Assembly: GCF_030272615.1 (NCBI RefSeq)
Contig: NC_081412.1
Coordinates: 480,978,872 to 481,042,871 of the forward strand
Direction of reading: 5' to 3'
DNA length: 64,000 nt
Source of the DNA: Cryptomeria japonica
Lineage: Eukaryota > Streptophyta > Pinopsida > Cupressales > Cupressaceae
Positions within the stretch are counted from its first letter, which is position 1, and each line of letters opens with the position of its first letter. A program made the position numbers and the translations under genes. Shown piece after piece: positions 47,501 to 58,100 of the stretch. Under the pieces are notes generated by a model. It had not been told where the DNA came from and searched no databases. It saw only the letters and a program-made list of their open reading frames with translations.

Positions 47501-48902
47501 GTAAGGTGATAGAAGAACTCAGATCCAGGTCGTTCACTTTGGGGGGTGTGGGGGTAGCCCCAACTGATGGGCTTGTAAAGCACTAAGAGGGGGGGGTGAA
47601 TAAGTGAAACCAAAAACAATACTACTTTAAACACTGGTTGGTAGAAATACTTAACAAGTTTGTTAAACAATATGCATGTAATCCAAAATGATATAATACC
47701 ATCAACAATAAGTTAAACATCCACCATAACACAAGTGTTTATATGTGGAAAACCCAAATAGGTAAAAACTACGGTGAGATGGGACTCACAAGTTAACTAT
47801 CTGCAGTACTAGATAACTGACCGGTTAAGGTCTACAAAGTGCTCTGCTAGGAGCGAATCTTGTTAAAGATCCCAAAGCTTAGTTAAAAGCTATACCCTAT
47901 AAAAGGTAGTACCCTGTAAGGAGTAACCTCGGTGGAGGATTTCTGAATCCAAACTAATGGATCACCTGGCTAGAGGATTTGTACAATGAATCTTGTTAGA
48001 CCTTACCTGGTTAGGGGATTTGACTGTTGCGGTGATTAGAAAACAACAGGTGGTGTGATCTAGTAGTAACACAACTTGCTTGTATAGATCCTCTTCTACG
48101 CACTCAACACTTCATTACCAACATACTCCACAACTTAATACTTCTGCCTTCACACATAACATATCTCCTTCGCTCATACAAAATAATTCATTGTGATGTC
48201 AATATATAGACATTTAGATTTCATGTCGGACTCTAGAAATCATATCACAATTACCTAGGTGCAGTGTACCTGGTCAAACAATCATAACGCACCACAAAAA
48301 TACTGCCAAAAATTGTCGGTAAGGATAACTCATCACGACTAGTGATAACTCATCACATAATCAATGAATATCGGTTGGAGTTAAACATATAAATTGTTTA
48401 TCCTTAGATGCTCCTTTGATAATCTTCACTGGATCTTCATGTTGATGCCGAGTTATGTATAATTACTGGTTGTCTCCATGTTGTGTGGGGGAAAAAGTGA
48501 CACAAAGCAAACATGCCCTAATCTCACTTTCAATCACACACTTGTGGAATACAAAAGAGCCTAGAGGTATCACACAATTGGCTACTTCTTTTTGTGGAAG
48601 AGAGAGCCATGGGCTACCTATTAGGGTTTCTATTCCTTTGTTGCAAATGATAGATAAAATGATGCAAGTTCAACTACTGGCTCTAGAGTGCAAGTATGAA
48701 CTAGTAACAAGATTGCAAGATTGAGATTAAGTGATGAAAAGCTGTAAACACAAGAATAAAAGGAGAATGCAGATATGTACCCAGAGTTAAAATCTGAGTG
48801 AAAATGTTCGAGACAGGGGCGCGGGCGCCACTGTCCTGATTCTGCACCTGAAACTGTTGTTTTGCAACCTGAAAAGTTGTCGGAAATGCTGTCTGACAGA
48901 AG

Positions 48903-48996
48903 GACCAGGGCGCCCAGTGCCCCTATCCCAGGGACCAGGGCGCCTAACGCCCCTGTCCTGGCAGGACCAGGGCGCCCCACGCCCCTGTCCTGGTCT
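48903..48996. repeat. GC-rich 30-32-bp minisatellite in the solo LTR
   Basis: Three units start gaccagggcgcc at 48903, 48933 and 48965, each followed by a variant of agtgcccctatcc or acgcccctgtcc. Related single units occur near 48810 (ggggcgcgggcgccactgtcc) and 49745 (gggcgccatggtcc). Confidence 0.8.
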
Positions 48997-49600
48997 TTTG
49001 CTCTAAAATTTGGTGTGAAGCTCTATCTTGGTCCGCTTCTGTCGGATCTACAACTTGCGGCGTTGTCCGAATCCTGAAACCTGCACTTATATCTGAAAAG
49101 GTATGGTGGGCAGCTATATAGGGTTTTGCCTTAGTCAAACCCCCGCTTTGGTGATTTCCACCTCCACGAATAGCCAAGTTGTATTGTAAAAGTAGTGTGT
49201 GCAGACCTTGTGTGTGTGCAAGATCCTAAAATGCAAGTAAGCAAACTAGAGCAACCTAGAAAGTAAACCCTAATTGCTTGTAAATGATAATGTAAATGCT
49301 CTAAATCAAGATGCAAAGTGATCTAAAGCATGAATACAAATGATATAATGAAGCTTATGCAAAGACATGAAAACAACATGAAATCATACCCAACCCCAAG
49401 GGAGGGGTACAAGCCAATCTTCAGTCGGTGATCCCTTATTGCTCTTCAATGTCTTCAAAGCCCTAAATGGATGAATGAATTTGATGAATGCTTGATGGAT
49501 GGATGTTGAATGTTGTTGAAGTCTTCAAAGATCTGCTCTTTCGCTGCGTAGAAGGTCCTTGAAACCAATTCTAGATCCTTTCAAATGAAGAAAGAGAGCT

Positions 49601-49610
49601 CTTATATATG
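49601..49610 (-). promoter_or_regulatory. TATA box of the solo LTR
   Basis: Minus strand catatataagagctctc, about 520 nt from the LTR's 5' end at 50129. Confidence 0.6.
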
Positions 49611-50334
49611 AAACCCTAGGTCTTAATTTCAACTTTTGGCCGACCTAGAGATTGAATCTCCTACCAATTTCTTGGGGTTAAGCTTTATTTTATGATTGGA
49701 TTGTGCTCCTAAAATTTCGGGAAAAATGTCCGGGACCATGTGCATGCTGGGCGCCATGGTCCTAACAACTTTTCACCAAATTTTCAAGGCCGTTGGATAT
49801 GATGATTTTAGAGCGAATCCCGAAGTTACAGCTGATTTCGAGATGTTTTGACCCCCGAAATCAAGCCCCCAAGTTCAAAATAGGACCTAATTAGGGTTTT
49901 TGATTAAATGATGTATTGGAAGAATAAAATGAAAGGGGCACACTTTAATGAAAAGGGCCCAACTTTATGATATGGGAGATGATAAAATAGGACCTTAGAC
50001 CTAATTACTTTAATTAATTAAGTGCTAAAGGGGAAATGCAATGTAAAATGCAAAATGTGCCAAGGCGGGTGCTTAACTAGGTGTGAAATTGTACCACCCT
50101 AGCAAGTGCGTACAATTTACGGCGCTACACATGTATATACCAGTTGTCACCATGTACCGGTTAGATATAAACCTCTAGTATACCGGTTGTAATATAAACA
50201 ACTTTGAAGTCACACCGATAGACAATATGAACATATGTGTGTGTATGTGTTTCATCAATGACAACATATGATGAAGTTATTCATTAAAACCATCATCAAG
50301 CCAAAACCGACACACCATATACCCCTCCTGTTGT

Positions 50335-51698
50335 CCCCCATAGTATTGGGATTCAACATTTTAAGCACATTGGGGGTAACCTCCTTGTACCTTTCTTCTC
50401 TCTGAAGCACTCCTCAACTTTCAATCCTTCATGTTCTACCTTCCTTTGGGAGATCTCTCCCTCTTCTAGGTCCGGACCCAAGCAGCTCCCCGAGGAGGGG
50501 GGGGCGCTTTGGGGTTAGGTGTCTTCATTATATTAAGAATACCCTCCAAGAAGGGGTAGCCCTCCTCAATAGAAACTTGAGAATCATTCCTTTCCTTCGA
50601 GTCCTTGACCGGATCCTCAACTTTGTCAGTAACCGGGGGGCTGGCGGGGGGGGGGAATTCTGAGTCGAGTCCTCATTGACAATTCTCGGGGAGGACAATT
50701 TCTCCTTCTGTTTGTCCTCTGGAGGCAGAGGGACCAGACAATTAGCTATCACATGGCCATCATTTTCACATCTTTGGCAATAAAGGGAGGCATTCTCATA
50801 GACAATAGCTTGTGTCCATTTACCCCATTTAGATTTGAGAGTGATGAAGTTAGGGAGGGGGTTGTTAACAACCACATTCACACATAGGTGAGCATAAACG
50901 ACTCTAGACTTCTGCATCGTCACATTGTCAGCAACAACAAACTGACCAAATGAGTTGCCAATCCATCTGAAAATGGTATCGTCCCAAAATTCCAAAGGGA
51001 GGCCAGGGAGTCTGATCCAAACCGGCGCAAGTCTGAGGAGATCAACACTAGGGTCAAACCCCGGCTTCCACTTAGAGAGGGCCAAGCAGTGTTTGCCATA
51101 AGACTGGGAACTAGAGAGGATGTAAATAAAGTCTTCTTCAGCAATGAACCTGAATAAAAAGAGCCCACCCAACATAGCAGAGATAGAGACACTATCTTTT
51201 AGTTTCCATCTCAAACCAACCCATCCTTTGACCATGTCAATCGTGGGTCTGAAGGCCAAAAATCTCCCCACTAAGCAAAGATGTAGGGAGGAGGCGATAT
51301 TATCCATAATATTGTCAGGGAGACAAATTTCAGGACCATCCTCACCAACAGTGACCTTTGGCAACTGAGTCAATGACCTCGCCTTAGTATTTCCAACAAG
51401 AGCGCCTTTCCATGTGCTCGCTTGAGCCTCCCCAAACAAAGGCCCCACACCATCAGTCTTGGGATCCTTGCTATGAGAATCCAAGTTAGAGGTCACATGT
51501 GGAATCTTCACATGGGAGGGCACCTCGTGCAAAGCCGCATTACAGGCCTCCACGACAAAATCTCCTACCAAAGGAGCCCACCCAACACTCTGAGAACGCA
51601 GTACAAGTGCCAGATCCAGACACAACTGCAGTTGAGCGGGGGGGGGGGGGGTCAAGGTCTAGGCAGGACGGGCCCTCCCCTGTGCAAATGACAACCAT
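50335..51698 (-). pseudogene. LINE ORF1 (DUF4283-like, CCHC knuckle)
   Basis: The best ATG is at 51698, after a short leader. A run of 14 C (51638-51651 on the plus strand as G) puts this ATG out of frame with the long 375-codon body, so a homopolymer slip has probably broken it. The body has the DUF4283 region (SLHLCLVGRFLAFRPTIDMV ... WKLKDSVSISAMLGGLFLFRF, about residues 120-170), the APVWIRLPGLPLEFWDD motif, and an intact CX2CX4HX4C knuckle, CQRCENDGHVIANC, near 50770. A Pro-rich and charged C-terminus continues in another frame to about 50335, where the LTR-like insertion starts. Role: LINE RNA-binding protein. Confidence 0.78.
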
Positions 51699-51967
51699 AG
51701 CAGAAATTCAAAGTAGCAGAAAGCAGGAAAGTTGCAGAGAGTTTATAAGTTGCATTCTTTGTTTGAAGGAAATGTTAAGACTACTTATAATCTGCCTTTA
51801 GGTCAAGCCCCCTTGTTTGATCTTTTGACCTCCATGAGCAATCAATCAAATAAGAAATATTAGAGATAGTGTGTATGCTTAAGCATAAGTGCATGTAAGA
51901 CATAAGAGCAAGAACGTAAAAATACATCTATAATCATTATTCCTTTCTTTGTGGGGAGAAACACCCT

Positions 51968-52182
51968 AGAACAATAGGGCGACATCTATCCAACCATATA
52001 TTTAGTACATCATACGAAGGAGACACTTAGATTTTTTTTAAGTCCTTTCTATGATGCGCTAAATATATGTTTGGATAGCCACCAACGACCAAATATTTAG
52101 CACATCACATGAAAGATACACTTTGATGCACAAATTATAAAATTAGATAGCCACAAGAGAACAATAGAGACATCTATCCAAT
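51968..52182. repeat. Foldback element with flanking direct repeats
   Basis: Arms ctatccaaccatatatttagtacatcat (51986-52013) and its near reverse complement (52051-52078; three mismatches) can form a hairpin. A third partial copy of the arm follows at about 52090-52130. The whole is bracketed by the direct repeats agaacaatagggcgacatctatccaa (51968) and agaacaatagagacatctatccaa (52158). Confidence 0.65.
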
Positions 52183-52310
52183 AGGGTGGTGATGGACACC
52201 ATATTTTTCCAATATCATCGAGACAATGAATGATAAATGTAAAGAATAAAATAATATTAATTAATTAAATATGCAATTGTTTTCCAGTCAAGGAAAGCTT
52301 TCTAGTTTGG

Positions 52311-52418
52311 GAAGCTTCACAGCAAAGATATGGAATTGGTCACTGAACCTGTTCAAATTCCACCGTCTCGTGGGGGTTTCAAACGTTTGACGGTGGGTGC
52401 ACCAGAAGGTTCCAGAAG
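52311..52418 (+). promoter_or_regulatory. Two heat-shock-element matches upstream of the intact gene
   Basis: GAAgcTTC at 52311-52318 is a two-pentamer match. aGAAggTTCcaGAAg at 52404-52418 is a perfect three-pentamer nGAAnnTTCnnGAAn site. They lie about 190 and 90 nt before the ATG, on the upstream side of the TATA box, where plant heat-shock factors bind. Regulation is inferred from sequence only. Confidence 0.65.
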
Positions 52419-52445
52419 TGACCCAAGTATGCCCTAACCCATACG

Positions 52446-52465
52446 CCAATGCCCACCTATATAAT
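52446..52465 (+). promoter_or_regulatory. CCAAT and TATA boxes of the intact gene
   Basis: ccaat at 52446-52450 and tatataat at 52458-52465, 42 nt before the ATG at 52508. The leader would be short (about 15-20 nt) if initiation is 25-30 nt after the TATA box. The CCAAT lies unusually close to the TATA. Confidence 0.6.
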
Positions 52466-52507
52466 CCCCAATTGGATCAAATCTCATAACATTTTTCAAT
52501 TTCAACC

Positions 52508-53206
52508 ATGCCGACTGTGATACAATTCCATGGAAACAGTAGAATTTGCATCATTTCTTTCAAGCCACACAGCCCCCCTGCAGACGATCTTGTAGCAACG
52601 CTCGTTTCCTACACCAACTGGTTCGAAAACTCTGGTTATTTAAACAGCAGCTTCATTCTTCGCAGCATCCATGGAAATCTGGTCATGTGGTTTGGATTCT
52701 GGGGAAATTATGAACTCGATTCCAACCAAATTGAAGCAATGCAAGCAGTTCATGAGATCTTGTCCAAGATGGCCCAGATTACAGGACATTTTTACCACAG
52801 CCTTTACCATGGACAGAGCAAAACAGGGCTTCCATTTGCAAAGGTTTCAAGAGGAGATTTTGTGACCACAAGGTTAGTATTAACAGAAACAGAGAAGCAG
52901 GAGTCCCTGTGTTATGCTTGTGTGGCCATTTTAAAGTCTTATTTCAACAAGACCAAGGGTTTAAGATCTTGTACCTGTTTCAAGTCCCTTGATGGAGATA
53001 AGGTTCTGGCTTTGGCTGTTTGGAATGAGTTATCGGCCGCCTATGCTTGGATTCTTGATTCTGGTCCGAACTCGGAAAAAGTCATTTCAGGGTATGTGGC
53101 AGAGCTGATTGTTAGCACTACTTATGATGTCATGGAGGTTGTGTATGCTACTGGTGATGAGCCTCTTGAGATGCCGGCTATTGCTTATTTTCCGGTCAAA
53201 GTTTAG
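52508..53206 (+). CDS. Intact 232-residue protein, putative tandem alpha/beta-barrel (ABM-like) fold
   Basis: One uninterrupted frame from ATG 52508 to the stop at 53204, without introns. No signal peptide or membrane segment is apparent, so it is probably cytosolic. The two halves are alike: residues 52-67 (RSIHGNLVMWFGFWGN) align with 159-174 (KSLDGDKVLALAVWNE), each preceded by a helix-like segment ending in F and a glycine (WFENSGYLN / YFNKTKGLR). This layout and the G-..-V-.-W pattern resemble the antibiotic-biosynthesis-monooxygenase/dimeric alpha-beta barrel superfamily as a fused pair. The catalytic chemistry is not predictable; a stress protein or ligand-binding protein is equally possible. 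The start is supported by the TATA box 42 nt upstream. It is the only intact single-copy-looking gene here. Confidence 0.75.
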   Translation: MPTVIQFHGNSRICIISFKPHSPPADDLVATLVSYTNWFENSGYLNSSFILRSIHGNLVMWFGFWGNYELDSNQIEAMQAVHEILSKMAQITGHFYHSLYHGQSKTGLPFAKVSRGDFVTTRLVLTETEKQESLCYACVAILKSYFNKTKGLRSCTCFKSLDGDKVLALAVWNELSAAYAWILDSGPNSEKVISGYVAELIVSTTYDVMEVVYATGDEPLEMPAIAYFPVKV

Positions 53207-53753
53207 AATGTGTTCTTTAAATCTGGATTTTATTTTCTGATTGTTTTATAAATCTTGTGGTTTTGCACAACAATGACGTCAAGTTATTGACAACTGAAAT
53301 GCTTCCATATAATTTGATTGATATGGAAACCATTTGATTAATATGGAAACCAAGGAGCGGAATGTTTTTAATAAGGGGTTTCTTACAGCGATTAGTAGTG
53401 AAATTTTGAAGTGAAATATAATAGCTGTACAAAGAGAAATACATACAAATTATCTTCCAGTCAAAGTTTAGTGTGTGTTTTTTAAGTCCGATCTTTATCT
53501 TTCAATCTTTTTGGTAAAACTTGTGGCTTTGCATAATACGGATATCATGTTCTTGATTGTTGAAGTGCTTCCATGTAGTTTGATTGATATGGAAATCAAG
53601 GACCAGGATGGTTTTAATGAAGGGGTTTATTACAGCAATTAGTAGTGAAGTTTTGAAGCAACCTCTTGCAATATTTCACTCAAATTTTCTCTTAGATGTC
53701 ATAAAATTATGAAATATAACAGCTGTACAAAGAAGAAATACATACAAATGGAA
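53186..53753 (+). repeat. Tandem duplication of the gene's 3' end
   Basis: Copy A (53186 to about 53450) starts in the last codons, tattttccggtcaaagtttag; copy B (53451 to about 53753) starts tatcttccagtcaaagtttag. Both then share tgt.ttttaa.tc, aatct..t.gt.aa..cttgtgg.tttgca, gaagtgcttccat.ta.tttgattgatatgga, and gctgtacaaag.agaaatacatacaaat. Copy B has an extra block of about 50 bp. The unit is about 265 bp. Confidence 0.8.
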
Positions 53754-53765
53754 TTGTATATTATT

Positions 53766-54641
53766 TGTTGAGGATGATTATGTTATATAGAAATACAACA
53801 AATTTTGATAATCAAGGAATTAAACATTCAAATAGAATGTGATTGCACATTAGAATCTCTAAAATTTCTATTGCTAGTACTATTAGTGACATGTATTCAA
53901 TTATAACATGAATGCACATGTAGATGTTCAATTTGCAATTATCTCCAACACCCTCTCTATAGTCAAACATCCATTAAACCACTAAATGTGCACATCACTG
54001 CTGCTTCAAGACCTCAAGCACCTCTCCTCCAACACCACAAATGAAGGCATGTCAAGGAATGGATATTTCTTCTAACAACCTCTTAAAATGTGCTTTGATG
54101 ATCCTTGCACATCTATTGGACTTTCAAATAGTTGGACGATTTCTTCTTCTTCATGACTGTAAGTACAACCAATCAACCTTAACACTAACAATTTCCCCTT
54201 ACTCTCACCCAAATAGCTCAACACAATTGAGTTCATCAACTAGTCGGACACAAATATGCTACTCTCTACAACTTTATCTAACCTGCCCTACTCATGTCTC
54301 ACAAGGATCATTTCTTAAGATGCTCACATTTTCTTGAGCACTTTCATGATAAGAGTCGTATCTAATATAGATCTGATACCATGATAAAAATATGAAAAAA
54401 AAAAAAATAGTACAAAGAAGATGTTCAAGCGAATTACATCATATAATGGCATGGAAGCACAACAAACTCCTATAATCAAGCAACTAAACATGACAAAAAA
54501 TTGTGATTCATTAGACACTCTTCTAACTTGAAGACATCTAAGACTTCTATAGCCAACACTATTACTAACAATGTTCAATTCTTCAATTCCATAACAGCAC
54601 ATAAACAAATGTGCATGTTGGATATGCAATCATCTCCAAAA
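53766..54641 (-). mobile_element. TRIM-like miniature LTR retrotransposon
   Basis: Two similar direct repeats, about 53766-53950 and 54382-54641, share acatctaa, aatgttcaatt, atgtgcatgt-g-atatgcaat-atctccaa and other blocks. On the minus strand the upstream copy is followed directly by tggtatcagatc (54370-54381), an iMet-type primer-binding site. The internal part of roughly 420 bp encodes nothing recognisable. The two copies have diverged and no target duplication was found. Confidence 0.5.
54370..54381 (-). other. Primer-binding site of the TRIM-like element
   Basis: Minus-strand tggtatcagatc, adjacent to a CA dinucleotide that would end the LTR. Confidence 0.55.
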
Positions 54642-54761
54642 AAGTGTGTATGTAATTTGCACTTTTTTTTTTGGTCACCTAATGATCAAGGGTATTTTTT
54701 AAAGGATTGACCAAATCAATGGTTGGCAATAAAAAAATTCAAAGTCCTTGATCAAATTGAC

Positions 54762-55180
54762 CTACTTATAAGGGAATTTCTTAAAGGATTGACCGATTTG
54801 AACTATATAAAAAGATAAAATTTTCAAGTCCATCATTTTCTTATTATTGGCAAATAACAACATATCATTGGCATACAAAGTTATAATGATAAAATGATCA
54901 CCACTTTGTTTATAATAAACAAAATGACTTGACTTAGACTTGATTAATCCCAACCCTAAAAAATACATATCAAAATTCGGAAACAACATTCCAGGAGACC
55001 ATTTTAAATGCTAGAGGGATGTCTTCATTCAAGAAACCAAGTTTATTTTACCCTTCTGCATTTTGTGCTTTGGTTGTGACATGTATATCTCATCATCTAT
55101 ACCAATGTGCAAGAAAGTTGTATTCAAATCCATCTACTCAAACTCAAAATCAGAATTAGCAACACAATATAATAGAACTA
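54762..55180 (-). pseudogene. Ty1/copia reverse transcriptase remnant
   Basis: From about 55140 the minus strand reads MDLNTTFLHIGIDDEIYMSQ, the copia motif usually MDVKTAFLNGDL.EEIYM.QP. After a frameshift, the 75-codon piece (54989-54762) has GLIKSKSSHFVYYKQSGDHF and LYANDMLLFANN, where the catalytic YVDD is YAND; one catalytic Asp is lost. Then DLKILSF. It is in the same orientation as, and about 120 bp upstream of, the TRIM-like element. Confidence 0.8.
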
Positions 55181-58100
55181 GAGTAAAATTTAGCATCATG
55201 GTTTTACTTTCCATAAATGCAATGGTAAAAAAAAATTAAATTCAAAAGAATAATGGCAAACCCTTTTAATAGATTTTTATTTTTCAATATACATATACAT
55301 TTCTTGTTAATGTGGTCAATGCATTGGTGCAATTACATCATGTTTTCTAGATAAGTTGATTTATGAGGTAAGAGCATGCATAGGTACCTAGAGTACATGA
55401 CCATCAAAACTATATATAACCTATCTCTTTGTTGTAAGTTACAATAACTAAGATGTAGTCTCTTCTTCACTAAAAAAATGTTGCATTATATGTGAGTGCA
55501 TACATCAAGAATAAAGTGGGTACCAACTCAAAACACATTCATGTGAATCGTAGCTCCTTGAACCCTCTTATAGCATCCATTACTAAAGACCACATGCACA
55601 TTTTCATCATCATTTTAACTTATAGAAAACATATTTCATTTTAAACTAAGGATGTGCACAAATATGCTAATCTCTTTGATCGTCCCATTACAGACAAAAC
55701 TAATTTTCCTATTACCTCCAAGGTTGAGATATGAGTGACTACCAAGGTACACATTTCCACCATCACTTTAACTTATACAAATTTAAATCTACTTGTGCCC
55801 TTCTTCTATCACTTTTCTTACCTTTTTTGGGTAAATAAACTATGAACAACCCAGTCTTCCTTGGTAGATTTGGTTAGCTTCTACCTCATCTTCTTTGGAA
55901 GAGTAGCCACAATCTCATCAAACATTTTTTTTTACATAGTATTTCCAATATCATTACTATGTTGTCCCATTAGTTTGTTAAAGAAAAAAAAAGGGGTCGT
56001 GTACTGATGATCCTCTTCTATCTTTACACCCACAAATTATTACTCGGTTATAATTGTGTTGAAGTATTTAGGTACTTAGTAACAAAATCAACATCAATGA
56101 TCCTTAAAGTATACATCTTCTTCTACATAAAAATAATATTTTTCAAATAAAAGGTGACAAATAACCTATAATTGATAATAATATGGAGAAAACGGGCATT
56201 TCAAAGCTAGTGTAAGAATAGAGGTTTAGTCCTCAAAAAATAGGGAGAATAAAAACGTAGCAAGCAAAGTCCAAAGTATACTCCAAAAAATAAAATAGAA
56301 ATTGGCAATTACCAAGACCCAGATGAAGAGGAAGATAAAATAATGTCAAGAAGATATGTTGACACTATTTTAGGAATAGACAAGAGGTTGGGAGAGAAAC
56401 ATGTTGCCAAGGAGTCCAGCATGTCAGTATAAGAAAAAATAACACTAAGAAAACTTTTGAGGCACTAATAATTAGAGACTATCAAGGTGACCCTTATGTT
56501 CATGTAGGGCATGCAAGAAAATCATACACAATGTTTTGTTGCTCCAAACTAAATGACATTGAAAACATAAGACAACACATCAGAATTATTTTATATTTTA
56601 TGCGAATAGACCTCCTAGTGGAGCCTCAACCATAGTATCATTGTACAAAGTGACCACACATCAATAAGCTGATGAAGGGAGAAATATAGTAATGAATGAA
56701 CCCATTAGCCACCATATCTAGGAAATCTATATCTTGCACTAGGTCCATACAATTAGAGAGGAACCTATAGAGATATTTTTTTAATAGTAAATGATCCTAA
56801 CTTTTTAACCATGAGAAGATCTTGTACAAATATTTTTTAGAGATCCCATTTTACATGGGGATAATCCATATAGAAAACATCATACTATTAAGGTAGATTT
56901 AAGTGGATCCATATGAGTGGTTCCCATTTTAGAGGTGACAATTATAATCTTATATTCCTTGCAATCTCACCCATTCTATCAAGCTACAGATTAGGATAGG
57001 TGTAAAATGATAATTAAAATGTTAGAGGTCATAAGTAGGAAGATGGCATTGACCAACCTAATAAGGAGAAAGGGAGAAAATATTTTCATAATAACTAATG
57101 GTCTAGAAGTAGGAGATGGTTGCATTAGAGAATTAAAACCAAATTAAATGTCTTAAATCTTAACTAAATTAAATGCAATCTTTCCCATATTATATTCCCA
57201 TATGAAAAAATTTGGTTGAGAGGATGGACACGAGAAAGAAAAAGATTTGATGTTGAGCACACTTTATAAATAACTAAGATGGTACTTGGGTTCATATTAA
57301 GCAAAAGAAACTTTTAGAAATTGATTGTCTATGATTGAAGAAGAATCTCATGCCATTGAGTCTTATTTTTAGCAACACCCATATTAAAGAACTTTGACAA
57401 CCTACTTTTCTTCCCTATGATAGTGGCAAACTTCATATAAGATGAAATCATCCAATGAAAACCAAATCTATTATAAATGTAGAAACTTTCCTAATTGCTG
57501 CTTTTTTGAATTTGATTGCATTGGTGGTCACTTGTGAATCACTTTTATATACCTTGTGACTTGGATGCCATATGAGAACACATATGCCTCAACCTCATTA
57601 TTTGCATTAATAACTAGTTTGATTTCTTTAGGCAACAAGATATCAAAATTTTCCCTCATGATGCCTCCAACCCCTGAAGACCTAGGTTTCCTCGTGAAGC
57701 ACCACAAAGTTCAAATTTTCTTAGAGGGGAAATGGATGCACCCATATTACCTTTTTCTATCCAATTATTTTTTTATCAAGCCTATGGAAGGAGGAGATTT
57801 AAGTAGTGACCAATTTTAAAGACAGAGGAGTCCCAACTAGAGAATGACTTATGGTAAGTTGGAGATTTGAAGATAGTTGTCATGACTACTTTGGTATTTG
57901 CAATGGATTTGTCCAAACAAATCTTGACTTTTTTCTTTTTTTTCATTAAAGAATTATTTCTACACACTTATCACAAAATATTTACATCAAATTTTAACTA
58001 CTTATTATTACATCAAATTTTAACTACTTATTATTATTTTATTCTTTTAATTTTCTTATTTATTTTAGTGCATTACTCCATGCAATTTATGTCCTAAATT

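Larger units (their letters stand above)
48482..50129 (-). mobile_element. Solo LTR with exact 5-bp target duplication
   Basis: A 1648-bp segment with TG...CA ends (tgtgtggggg ... cggcgctaca) flanked by catgt on both sides (48477-48481 and 50130-50134). On the minus strand it begins TGTAGCGCCGTAAATTGTACGC, contains a TATA box (49601-49610) and ends CCCCCACACA. No coding sequence. The orientation follows from the TATA box and the TGTAGCGCC start. Confidence 0.82.
47574..50320 (-). mobile_element. LTR-like insertion in the LINE, itself carrying a solo LTR
   Basis: The left edge reads tgtaaagcactaagaggggggggtgaata and the right side ends near gccaaaaccgacacacc. Inside are tgtggaaaacccaaataggtaaaaac (about 47732) and several accggtt/ccggtt motifs plus tcatcaatgacaacatatgatg (about 50250), which resemble the LTR of the minus-strand element at 23.8-25.2 kb. 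No coding sequence. LINE ORF1 text ends on its right side and LINE RNase H text starts on its left side. Exact ends and target duplication are not resolved. Confidence 0.45.
44976..51762 (-). mobile_element. Composite L1-type LINE, minus strand, with nested insertions
   Basis: The exact 14-bp repeat ttgaaggaaatgtt occurs at 44962-44975 and 51763-51776. Read on the minus strand it encloses a LINE 5' leader, ORF1 (51698-50335), an LTR-like insertion (about 47574-50320), a residual RNase H piece (47500-47297), an unknown ORF (46843 to about 45385) and a 3' region with T-rich end ggcttctttttttatcaaa. Endonuclease and RT are missing. Either ORF2 was deleted or the two ends belong to a chimeric transcript. 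The duplication supports one insertion event for the outer ends. Confidence 0.6.
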
